NCBI GenBank assembly: GCA_009760855.2
Contig: WPIO01000186.1
Coordinates: 188,001-248,000 of the forward strand
DNA length: 60,000 nt
Source of the DNA: Cristatella mucedo
Lineage: Eukaryota > Bryozoa > Phylactolaemata > Cristatellidae
Reading direction: 5' to 3'
Position numbers and translations under genes: made by a program. This document shows positions 11,562 through 24,300 of the stretch, one piece after another. The notes under the pieces were generated by a model, which was not told where the DNA came from, searched no databases, and worked only from the letters and a program-made list of their open reading frames with translations. The first letter of the stretch is position 1, and every line of letters starts with the position of its first letter.

Positions 11562-14500
11562 TCTCTGCCTCTCCGACGACGCAGTGACGGAGCGCGAGAT
11601 TCTGAACGGAATACTCAAGGCCAAGGACACGGCCAGCCACTGCCTGGCCTACGTGCGCAGCATCGACGACATGAACATGGCCATGCTGCGGTTCGTGTGC
11701 AACTTCGTCGACATGAGCGGCCGCTCGGTGGACGCCGAGGCGCAGCAGCTGCTCAAGGTCCTGCGCGACGAGCGGCTGCCCAAGGCCATCCCGCCGAGCA
11801 ACGTCGCCAAGTTCTCCGTGCCGTGGACTGGTCGCGAGGGTCTCGACCAGCAGTCGCACGCGAAGTACCTCGAGGAGTTCACCGCCCACTTCTACTCGAG
11901 CGTGACGACGCTGGTGGACAACGCGGTCGACCGCAGTGTGAAGCTGCTCAATGACCCCATCCTGTCCGACGTCGTGCAGCATTTGCACATGTGCAACAAC
12001 CTGGCCAAGCAGTTCAAAGGTCGAGAGGACATCATCTTCCGACTCAAGGACTATCTGCTGCGCGGTCCGAGGAGGCTGCCCCTGGTTCTGTACGGCGAGA
12101 GCGGATGCGGAAAGACGTCCGTACTGGCTAAGGCTGCTAGCATGGTGCGTGCGTATTGGCTGAGGCTGCTAGCGTCGTGCGTGCGTATTGGCTGACGTTG
12201 CTAGCACGGTGCGTGCGTATTGGCTGACGTTGCTAGCACGGTGCGTGCGTATTGGCTGAGGCTTCTAGCACGGTGCGTAGGTGACGCCGCCAAGTCGAGC
12301 ACAGGGTCTCCGGCGGCCGTGCTTGGGAGACTCGCTTGTCGGGCATCGCGAACGGAACATTTGCTCTTACGGCGGGCAATACTCCAGGTCTTCGCTCCCG
12401 CCTGCCGGGCTCGTTAGATCGACGGGAGCTTCAAGCAAAAGGGCAAAGGGCAAGCGGCCGTTACGACTGGCGCTTCCAGCTAAGGATAAAGGGCGAGCGC
12501 TCTGGCTCGGGCAACGAACATTATAGAGCACCTTCTGCTTCCGTTGTTTCAGTTAGACTGTGATAGCCTCGGACTGAATTGCAGCTGTGAAACTGCAGCT
12601 ACAATTCTAGGACGCCGGCACATTTGCAACGAAATGTCGATGGAAAGAAGCCCAAGAAATGCTGTCTCTGCCCTTACACGCTAGGGTGGCTCAGCTTGTG
12701 ACCCCACAATGAATGATTAATAAGCGGGAGCTACGAGGCAGATTTTTCTATTTCGAGCTCAGAACAGTCAAAGTGGCGAACCGGTGGCCAACAGTCTTCG
12801 TCATTCGCAGAAAACTACATATAATAATAATAAAATACACTTGGTAAAGCGCCCTTAGAGAACTCGGTCTCTTTCTAGGCGCTTTCTATTTGCTGCAAAG
12901 GAAGCAAGATCGAATGGTTAGTGATAGCATGCTCAATAAACAACCAGAATAACTTAATTTGGTGGTGACATGCACAGGGTCAGCATGCAAGTGTGGTTAG
13001 TAAATGTGAGATTCAAGACTGAATTAGAAGAATAGTCGAGACAGCGTGAATAGTAGCAGCGACAGACGGTTCGAAAGGCAGTGCTAGAGCCGACTATAGG
13101 GAAATGGGTTTACCCATGATGCAAGATTCTCGGAAGTGAGCTCCGCTGTTTAGGTTTTTTTTTTTCTCTGTGCTAAGCTTTGTGCCAAAGCCAACAGTCG
13201 TCTGAAGAAAGAAACAAACTAAATGCATTGCTACGAGGGAGCTGTTGGGACGTGATCTTCGGTAAGATGCTGCAACCATCAAGTTGCCCGGCTGGTTTGG
13301 CTCAGTGGTTAAGGTGCTCGTCTCGACTGAAGTCGATGGAATGCATTTAATAACCAAGGTCACGGGATCGAGCCCCGTGGCATATGAGAAGTGCCTGAAC
13401 TGAGGGTAAGTTGTCATAGGGCGCTATACAAATAAACTACCTTTAATATTGTTATAAGCTATGTATGCAGAGGCCGAGGGGCGCGCCTGGTTATTTTATG
13501 AGGCGATCAATCGCGCGAGTTTCTATTGATACGACCTTCGATCGGAAGCCACCGCAGCTTATTGATCGAGGGGAGATACGTGATCGTCGATTTGGTTAGA
13601 TCTCGAACCGATCAGCAAACGGCTGTATTTAATAGCAAGAACCTCGAGGACAGATAAATGGCGGCTTATGGCCGCTCATTAAACCGTCACAACCGAATGC
13701 ATTGCAGCGATTGCATTGCATTGCATAGCACTAGCCCCTAACCCAAGAGAAAAGAGAGAGAGAGAAAAGATGAGAGAGTGTGAGTAGAGGAAAGATGATT
13801 AAAGCGATTGAAGCTTTCTTGTTACTAAACTCCTCGAATGTGACTGATGATACAAAACCAAGCCGTATATATAAAAAAATACGGAATTTAAAATACAGTG
13901 CCAAGAGCTGATAGTTGTCCGCTACGCTAGGCGTCGCCAAGCAGGATCGCAAGCGCTCCGAAAAACCCCAAACCCGTCTGTGCATGTTTAATTACCTGAC
14001 GTGCGACCCAGGCTTGTAGAAATCTTACGGCTTATCACCGGGGTTCTTTCAAACCCTTCTCCACATATGAAATGAGGTCGAAATGCTATAGTATCTAGCT
14101 CGAGATTCGAGTGCTTGAGGTTTCGACTTTGATACCTCATTTCTTCATCTGGAGCTAAAAATCGCACAAACAATGTGCTAGTGAGGTTGTTCACACATGC
14201 GCGCACTCGCGCGTCATCAACTTCGGCATTTGCGTCTTCAGCCAGGCAGTCTTTAAGGCCTCGTGTGATGTCATTGCTTTTAACTGGGGCGCCACTTCCT
14301 GCAATAGCAACGCAGAAGTCAAACTATGACCAAAAAACTCTTGGTGGCTAGGAAGTAGCCCTAGTAGCCTAGACATGGGGATGATATGACCTTTTTCGAA
14401 GTCAGTATCTAATTTAAATCTAATAAAAATTCCCAAAACTCCTCGAATAGGCGCAACGGCCCTTTACGACGAAAACCCTGACCTTGGCCGGAAGCGGAGA

Positions 14501-17500
14501 GTGGGAGACCTGCCGCTCGGAGAAGCCTATATGCAGGCTCTTAGTCCGTCCGCTACTCCTTCCGCTTCGCCGTCTGCTGCTCCGCCGCGCTGGGCAACTG
14601 TGCTACTTTTGATTCGCCTCAGTCGTAGTTGAAGAAATATTGCTCGTCGAGCTAGCTCGCGACCGCTTATGCCAGCCACCTGCATGACGTCCAATCCTGC
14701 CTTTGGGCTACGACAGGTGCACAAATGGCTGCCTGATCGGAAGCCCTCGCTCGTTATACGCTTTCTGGGCACGTCGCCAAACAGCTCGTCACTGGCACCA
14801 CTGCTGACAAGTCTCTGCCACCAGATCGCCTTCCTGTTCGAGCAGCCGCTCGACGACGTCCCCGAGGAGCTGGCCAAGCTCAGCGCGCACTTCCGGAAGC
14901 TGCTGGCGCTGGCCAGCGCCGAGCGACGGCTGATCGTGTTTCTCGACTCGCTCGACCAGATCTCGTCCTCACCCGACGGCGCGCACCTGCTGACCTGGCT
15001 GCCACTCGAGCTGCCGCCTCACGTCGGCCTCGTCGTGTCGGCGGCGCAGCAGGAGCCCGGCGGCGGCGACGGCAATGGCGGCGGCGCGTTGGACGCGCTT
15101 CGCCGCCACGTGCCAGCGGCCGCCGCCGCCGCCGGAGCCGGCGACCAGTACGTCGAGGTGCCGCCGCTCGGCGAGCAGCTGGGCGCGCAGGTGCTGCAGA
15201 GCTGGCTGAGCGCCTCGCGGCACGCGCTCACGGCCGCCCAGTGGGCGGTCGTGCGCGAGGCGCTCGCCAAGTGCAACCTGCCGCTCTACGTCAAGCTCGT
15301 GTACGGCGAAATCAGCCGCTGGCGCTCCTACAGCCGCCCGCAGGCCACCACGCTCGCCTTCACCGTGCACGACATCATCAACAAGCTGTTCGACAAGATC
15401 GAGCAGCAGCACGGCCGCACCCTCGTGTCTCGCGCCTTCGGTGAGTGCTGCCGCTGCCGCCTGCATTTGCGGCTGTCCGAGCCCTCGACGCCGCGTTCGT
15501 CGCCGTCGCCGCCGCCGCCACTCCTAGCAGCGGCTTCCGCTTGCGGGCGCACCTCCCGAAGCGAGCGTCCGGAGGCTCGAGCGTCGGGTAAGCGGCGTTC
15601 GGGTCGCTCCAGAGGTCATGGCCCGCTTCCGGCAGCCGCTCGCGATGGAGGCAGCCGAGCCGCGCAGCGGCCGCGCGCGGACGCTCTCTCGCTCGCGTTC
15701 GCCAGGCTACATAAGCGCCTCAAAGAGCGGCCTGAGCGAGGCGGAGCTGGAGGACCTGCTGTCGCTGGACGAGAAGGTGCTTAACGACGTCTACCAGTGG
15801 CACCTGCCGCCCGTCCGACGCATCCCGCCGCTGCTCTGGACGCGCATCCGAAACGACCTCACAGGTAAGCACAGGTCACAGGTAAGCACAGGTCACAGGT
15901 AAGCACGGGTCACAGGTAAGTACAGGTAAAGGCCAGCGAAGCCACCTGCACCGCTGGTAAGGGGGGCAGTGGTGAGCTCTGCCTGCTCGGATCGCACCGT
16001 AAAGCGGCGGTGGGTGTGCAGCGGCAGTGGCTCACTGCTTGGCCTTTAGAGGTTACGGGCGGGCACAAAGGGGCGTGTCGAGCGGTTCGGTTGCCCGACG
16101 CGCCTCATCAGCCCTCTCACGGTTCTGGCTCCGGCAAGGTCAAGGTGCAGTAACTCCTCGTAAATCCTGGCTAGGCCCGGGACGAATTTAAAAGGCTCAT
16201 AGGCGCGTACTGTCTCCGCCTTCACGAAGAAAAAGTCGATGAAAAAAGCGGGGTCGACGGCGTCAACGCTCTCGCGTGAGCAACCGAGTGGCTCCTTTTA
16301 CAGCACAGACAAAGTGCCTTCCTTCTTTTACTTCCTTCCTTTACTTCCTGCCATTGCTTCCTTCCTTTACTTCCTCCAGATAAAGTGCCTAGAAAGAGTT
16401 TATAGTTCTCCAAGGGGGCTGAACGAACGAGCAATTATTGTCATTATTACGTACTTGACTGCCGGCTCCCCGCGGGCGGCCAGCGTGAGGCTCCGTCGGC
16501 CCGTCCGTCGGGGATTCTGGCTGGGCCGCAGCACTGGGCCGCCGCACTGGGCCGCCGCACTGGGCCGCAGCACTGGGCCACGACGTGACTCGCCGCTATC
16601 TCACTCTGCAGGCTATCTAACGGAGAGGGAGGCGGACGGCACGAGTGTCATCAACTGGTACCACCGGCAGTTCGCCGACGTGTGCAAGGAGCGCTATTTT
16701 CGCAACTTGAATTTTCTGAGTGAAATGCACTCGAACATAGCCGAGTACTTCATGGGCGTGTGGGGCGGCGGCCGGCCGAAGCCGTTCGAGTACTCGGAGC
16801 TGCAGCGGCAGCGCTTCGGCTTGGAGAAGCAGGGCGAGTCCGATCGCAAGGTGCCGCTGCAGCCCAGCATGTACGGCGACAGCGCCGAGAGGACCATCAG
16901 GTGAGCGCCGTTGTAGGACATTCCCCCCTGGACGTTTCCCCCGAGGTAGGACATTCCCACCTATGTTGATGAATGTATAACTAAGAATACAGATGTATCT
17001 ATACATATATATATATATTATATCTGTATTCTTAGTTATACATTAATTAATATATATATATATATATACATGATAAAATGAAGCTCACATTCTATTAAAA
17101 TAAAATAAACTCAGTATACTTAGAAGGATGGATGGATGGTTTCTAATGGAGCGAGCGGCGGTGGTTGCGGCTGCAGTTGTGTTGGCTATACAGCTATACA
17201 GTTCTGTCCCGCTGGAGTTCGGTCCCGCTCGACGCCACGAGGAACGTGTTCTTTCCCTTCAAAGCGGGCGCTGCCTACTGCGTGCCGCGCGTTACTGCAA
17301 ATGATCGTGAAGCCTCAGAGATCTACTGAGTATAACTTGATCTTAAGAGATCTCACTACGCCTTAATACGTGCTAATTAGAGCTCGGAATACGAGCAAGG
17401 GTGGATGTAGACGCCGCGAAGGCACAGCCCAACCCATAAACCATAAAACCCTAAACCCTAAACACTAAACCCTGCAACCCTAAACACTAGACCCTAAAAA

Positions 17501-20500
17501 CCCTAAAACGCTAAACACTAAACCCTATATGTATGGCCGTACTCACATCCACGGTCACACACTCGACCAGATTTTCTCATACATCTGCACTTTGTCATTA
17601 CCAATTATTACCAAATCCTGCTTATCTGACCACATGCAGATCTCGTTCAATCTACCTTGTGTGCCCCCATCCTCCTCTAAAATAACCTATGAATCGCGAA
17701 ACCTCAAGACCCTTGACATCGATGCTGTCCGTGCGAGAATATCTGCTTCGCCTCTACTGCTCAGTCCTCCCTCCGATCTGTCATCATTGGTAGATAGCAA
17801 CAATACGACACTAGCTGACACGCTCGACGAGTTTGCACCTCTGACAAAGCGCACTGTGCGCCCCCGCCCAGGCGGCCTATGGTTTACCACAGACATTAAA
17901 CTAGCCAAGCCTACTAAACGAAAGCTTGAAAAAGCATACAAAAGATCTGGACTGACTGTCCATCGACAGGCATATGAAGACTATCGTAGGTCGTACCAAT
18001 CAATCCTAGCAAAGGCTAAGTCTAGCTTCTATAAAACCATTGTTGAATCACAGATGCACAATCCAAGAATGCTGATGTCGACGATCAACCATCTCCTCAA
18101 TCGCTGCCAGATTAGCTCCTTACCTGATGATCCTTGTGATGATCCAGCCGATCGCTTCTCTCGATCCTTTGTGCAGAAGATAGACAAGATCAGGGAATCC
18201 ATCCCTGCGATGACAACCTCCCCACTAGAATGCTGTTCCTCGGTTCCTGGCTGCACCTCATTGTCTACATTTAAGCAGGTCACTAGTGATCTAGTCCTAA
18301 AGTTCGTATCTCAATCGAAAAAGACAACAAGTCCTCTGGACCCTATCCCCACTGTCCAGCTCCTACGTTGCATTGATCTGCTGCTGCCATGCATAACTAA
18401 CATGATTAATATGTCATTAGCTTCAGGTCATGTCCCAGCACCTTTCAAAAAAGCTGTAGTGTGGCCACTTCTCAAGAAAGCAACACTAGACCAAGAGAAC
18501 TTAAGCAACTACCGCTCGGTCTCCCTTCTACCATTTCTATCAAAGACACTTGAACGGGTCGTCGCGGACCAGCTGAACTCATATATTGAAACTTCAAACC
18601 TTGCTAGTTAGTTTCAGTCTGGCTTTAGAGCTAATCTCTCCACAGAGTCAGCATTGCTTCGGGTCTACAAAGACCTACTCAGGAATGCAGACATGGGTAG
18701 ATTGTCTCTGCTTGTTTTGTTTGATCTTTCGGCAGCATTTGATACCATCGATCACAAAGTTCTTCTAGAGCGCCTCTTATCTCGCCTGGGCATCTCTGGC
18801 ACTGCTCTGCAATTGTTCAGGTCCTATCTCAGTGGGAAAATAATAATAATAATAATGTACTTGATAAAGCGCCCTCAGCTCAGTTTGCTGTGTATCCGGT
18901 CACTCTAGACTGATAATTGTGTTGCTTTAATTATTATAATAATAATACAATTAATGCACTTGATAAAGCGTCCTCAGAGAACTTAATCTCTTTCTAAGCG
19001 CTTTACATTTGTTGCAAAGGGAAATGCAATTGAATGGTAACTAAAATCATGCTTGAAAAACAAACAAAATGAATAACATGGTTAAGGGTGACATGCACAG
19101 GGTCAGCATGCAAATGTGGTTAGTGGCAGCATGCACAGTGTCAGCACGCATAAGCACATCATGGACGAATCACAGGGACCCACTGAATGCTGTCCTAAAT
19201 AGGTGTGTTTTTAGGTTTCTTTTAAATGTGGTCAGGTCAGGGGATGTTCTGACGCAGGTCGGGAGGGAGTTCCAGGCTTTGGAAGCATACGAACTAAATA
19301 CTGTACTCTAGAGGGATACTCTAGAGTATTGACGTGAATTGACAAAGATCATCCGACGTACCTCTGAAATACGGGGTACCTCAAGGCTTCGCGCTAGGTC
19401 CGGTTCTTTTCGCGGTTTCTACTCTCCCTCTTGCTGATGCGATTGCCAAGCACAATCTAGGCTTTCACTTTTATTCGAATGACACCCAGTTGTAACTTTG
19501 CTTTGATCCCACCGAGCCTTCGAGCACCTCGAATTCGTAGCGGGCGAGAGAGCGCGAGAATATCGCGAACGGCGTCGCCGCTCGCCTGCTCTACAGGTAC
19601 AACCTGCGAAAGCTGAACGAGCTGCCGTACCACCTGCTGCGGTCTCACCGCTACGACGACCTGTACTCGCACTGCCTGTTCCGGTACAGCTTCCTTCGCG
19701 CCAAGATCGCCTGTATGCCGCTGCAAGCGACGCTGACCGACTTCGAGGAGCTGCTCGACTGCTTCCTCGACAAGGAGACCAAGCTGCTGTCCGACACCGT
19801 CCGCCTGTCGGCGTCCGTCCTGGTCCACTATCCCGACATGCTCGGCCCGCAGATCGTCGGCCGCCTGCTGCCGCTCTGCACGACGAGCGTGCGAATACGC
19901 AGCCTGCTCGAGCAGTGCGAGAGCGACGGCCTTGACTTTTGCGCTCTCGTGCCGACTCACCACTGCTATCACACGCCCGGCGGCCCGCTGCAGTTCTCGC
20001 TCGAGGGCCACCCGTTCGCGCCCTACGGCGTGGCCGTCACGTCCGATCTCAGGCACGTCATTTCCGCCTCGAGCAGGCTCATCATTTTCGACCTCGGCAC
20101 CGGCGAGGTCCTTCGCACGGTGATTCCGTCGTCGGAGGGTATGGTGACCTGCCTCAAGGTGTCGCCCGACGACAAGTGGTGCGTGTGCGCTACCACGCTG
20201 CATCAGGTGATTCTGTGCAACCTCGTGACTGGCGACGCCACTGTCATCAATAAGCCAACCTCGGAGGGCGAGGTCGCAGGTAAGGCGCTTCGGCGACGGC
20301 TTTCGCATGGGCGTGCATACATACGATTGACTTCCGCCGCCACGGACGGCGCTTTGGCGAGCAGTTTGATCGGCTTTCGGATGAGGCCGCGAGGTGGCGG
20401 CGTCGAGCTTCGGCCTGCTCGCTGCCAAAGCGTCCCCAATACGCGAGAAACATGAAAGTTAAGCCTTTTAGCGTTCGCCGGTGCTCTGAATAAAGTCATA

Positions 20501-21240
20501 CACTTGCTAGACGCGCGGGTGGGGGGATAACTGATAAGAGATTGACTGCCAAACTTGAGAAGCCGTAACGCGTAATCTACGCCCGAGTAGAGTTAGGGTA
20601 GCCGCATTTTTAAAGGACTAACAGCTTTAACAGCCTCATTTACATAGCGTCAGAAAAGCCTTATAGACTATCACCACCGCTTGAGAGGGCAATGAAAGAT
20701 CATCCTCTGCAGGTCTCAAACCCACTACTGAGTCGTTAAGAGCAAGCATTTTAATGTAGTGTACACTTCAGCTTATTCTGAGGTCCACATCCCACATAAA
20801 CCTCTGAACCACGAACGGTCAGCAACTCGAGCTTGGAGCGGTGAGCCAGTACGCACGCACGGCTTTCGCCTCCCGTTGTAGAAGCCATGGGTTCGACCGG
20901 TCTAAGAGGACTCGATCGCTTCTTCGCTCGTCTTAACTGAATATGGCGCCGGGATAGGCAGTCAATCGTAGTTCAGTAAATACTTTTCGTGATGCTTAAG
21001 CGAAAGCGAAAGCTTAAAGAGGATCAGTTTATGTTGTCAACTTCGTTCTTGGAACTACTTGCATGTCGTCAGATATCCATAGATATTCTCAGAGGTCGTT
21101 TGTGGATGCTCGCTTTGAACTACAGAGGTTGTGGGCTCAAGCCTTGTGGCACATGTTAAATACGTAGATAGAGATTAAGTTCTCTTCGGGTGCTATACAA
21201 ATAATGTACTTGCTATACAAATAATGTACATACATACATA

Positions 21241-21301
<61 letters not shown>

Positions 21302-24300
21302 GCATCTCTACAAATTAAAGCAGGAAAGTCCGTCACGACGCAAGATGGTGCACTTTCGTCACGGGGCAAGATAGCGCATTTCCGTCAATTGGCAAGATAG
21401 GACAGCGTTGTCTGCCTTGACGGAACTACTATGACTCAGCGGATAGATTCCACAGGCAGTGAGCTTCATGTACTAAGTCATCATTGAAGCATCTGCTTTA
21501 CGGGAGCTACGCGAGTAAACGCCTCCTTGCAGCCACTCTCTTGCCGCCTGCTCAGCTAAGGAGTTAGTGACGCGGTTGTGGCGGATGTGCAGTAGCAGCG
21601 AGTCGTTCACAATCGCAATCACCCACTTTGCGACCACAAACAAATCGCTCGCAGTGGCAGTACTTCCACTGACGCTAGAAGCTACCCGTCAGTAGTACTC
21701 GAGAAGGATTCAAATCTTCTCAACACGAATAATTCAAAATCCAAAAGTCACTGACGCTTGGACCGGAGCTTTAAAGTCTCTGGACTGCCACCTAAGCATG
21801 AAGAACTGCACTTCCATGGTCAAAGCATCTTTCGGCTGCCGCTGCCGCCACGTTCTTTTTCCTTGAGTCGAGGATTTTAATAGAGAGAACCGTCTGTGAC
21901 GGTCTGCACTGGGACTGAGTGACGAAGAATTATTTTCCGTCATTATTATTCCGTCATTATTATTCCGTCATCAACCATATTATTCATTTTGTTTGTTTTT
22001 CAAGCATGATTTTACTAACCATTCAATTGCATTTCCCTTTGTAAAGCGCCTAGAAAGAGATTAAGCTCTCTGAGGGCGCTTCATCAAGTACATTATTATT
22101 ATTATTATTCTTATTATTATACCGAAAGCTGCATAGGCTGTGAGTTCGCTATACAAAACTCTCCTCCGTAACACCCACGGGGTCTTTATGACTTTATGGA
22201 GTTACAGACGGAGATACATTACATTACATTACTCGCTGGAGCTCTCGGAAGCTCTGAGGCATTTCACGATATCATAAATACTAGCTGATTTAACAGCCTC
22301 TTTTGTATAGCGACAGATGACTCTTTACGGCTATTACCACCGCTTGTAATAGCAATAAAGGATCGGCCACCACAGGATTCGAACCCATGACATCGGGATT
22401 GAGGTCTTGAAAAGAAACCGCCTTACCTAATGTGCTATTGGGGCTCACCATGTAGCCTCGTCTTAAGTTTCTGCTCGCGCGACGGCCCCGAGTCTTGGCG
22501 AACCACCGGACCCTTTTGTGCGCATTTTAGTTACAATTTGGCGCCAAGCTTAAACCATTCCAACGATAATAAGAATATTAATAATAATATCTCGTTTTAT
22601 AGCACCCTTAGAGAACTTATTCTTTGCCCAGGCACTTAGCAAATAGCTGCAGGAGAATCAGCGGTTAGTCATCAGAGAATAGTTAGCTATCAGAGAATCA
22701 TGGGTTAGTGACGTTCGCTTTTTCAAGCATGCACAAGTAAAACAGTCATCCTTAGGCAAGCAGGCTAAAACGAACTTCAGGCACTCACAGCCACCGGTTA
22801 GTCAGAACTAGAAGCTTGTAATGCGTCTGTTCTGGTAGTCGGCGACCGGATATCTTAATCATCGGTCGACTTACTCAGGTTCAGCAGGCGGGACCAATCC
22901 CACGGCAGTCTACTGCAGCGTCGCTCGTGAAGTTTTAATGATTGCTTTCATATTTAGAGCAGTGATGAAAAATGATTAAGCAATTTAAAAAAATATTTAG
23001 CGACCGAAAACCGTCTCCCACGTGTCTGAGGACTGAGCTCTTATCGGACGCTGGGCACCGTTGAATTGTAATGATCTACAACTTTCGAGATGTTGATATC
23101 CAGATTGGCCCATTAAAAGTTACGTGAGCTTGCCGCGATGAAAGATAAATAAATTAATTAAGTGCTCTCCAACATAAAAATGGCCCTTAGAGACTTCGGC
23201 GTAGGACCCCAGAGGCTGTTTAGTATAATAATGAAGTTACATTAACCTATAATATAGTGGCTTAAGAGTTTGCCGCCCGTAACGAGCGAGAAGCGGTCTT
23301 AGTAAGCGGCTAGGAAACCAAAAAAACCCCGTCTTAACATAATTGCACTGTGATCATTTCTCACACGAGTCGGCACGATCGCACTTCATTTGGATTGCGT
23401 TAGCTCGGCACCGAGACGCCGGCGGTTGATGCTGTCTCCCACCGCCGGCCAATCGTAGCGGCCCAATCCGGCACACATGCCAGCTTTTCGCCGGTACGCG
23501 CTGCTGGGTGCGCTGATGCACAGATTGGCGTAGCAGGGGGAATAATAATAATAATAACAACAATAATGATCACACATTCGTATATCGCACTTAGAGAACT
23601 GTTCTCTTTGTAGGCACTTTATGGATGGATTGTCCTAGTACTTAACCGCATCGCTCCCAACACCGGCTACTCATCTTTAAAGTAATGAGGGATAAATGAC
23701 CGCCGCGCTGGTAGAGGCCCGTGGGCTCGAGCCGGCGCTTGCTTCCGCTCCGAGGGGGAGGGGCTCGGGAGGCAGTGCTGACCCCTACAACCCTAGGTTC
23801 CGTTGCCGGGGTCTAGACGCTAGAGCGAAGCGCTCAAGCATCGATCTCTTGGATTACGCGCAGCGTCCGTGCTTCGCCGAGAGACGTGCGAGACCGAACC
23901 TTCGTTGCCGCCTGGCGCCCACATTTCAGCCGCCGCTGCAGGCGTGTCGTGCACGTTTCGGCCGACGCTGCGTTGCCGCTGCTCGAGCGCGCTTCCCGCT
24001 GCAGGCGTGTCGTGCACGAACGCCGACTTGGTGGTGTGGAACAGCGCGGCCTGGTACGTGTACGACATGGCGGGCCAGCTGCTGTCCCGAACTCCGGTGC
24101 ACAAGGCCACGCCGCTGGTCGAGATCGACTGGAAGGAGAGCGGGCAGCATCACTTCTACCTCGGCTGCACGGACATCCAGGACGACGGCATGATGTTCGT
24201 CGTGCTCAACGCCAACATCGAGGCCCACTTCCACTTTCACTCGGCCCTGGCCGCGACGGCGGATGGCAGCACCATCTACGCGTGCATAGCGATAAGCGAC

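Noticed and set aside
15441-15705. Retention of the intron between exons 5 and 6 (the frame stays open through it)
   Set aside because: The intron is 265 nt, so retention would shift the downstream frame; conserved sequence resumes only with splicing.
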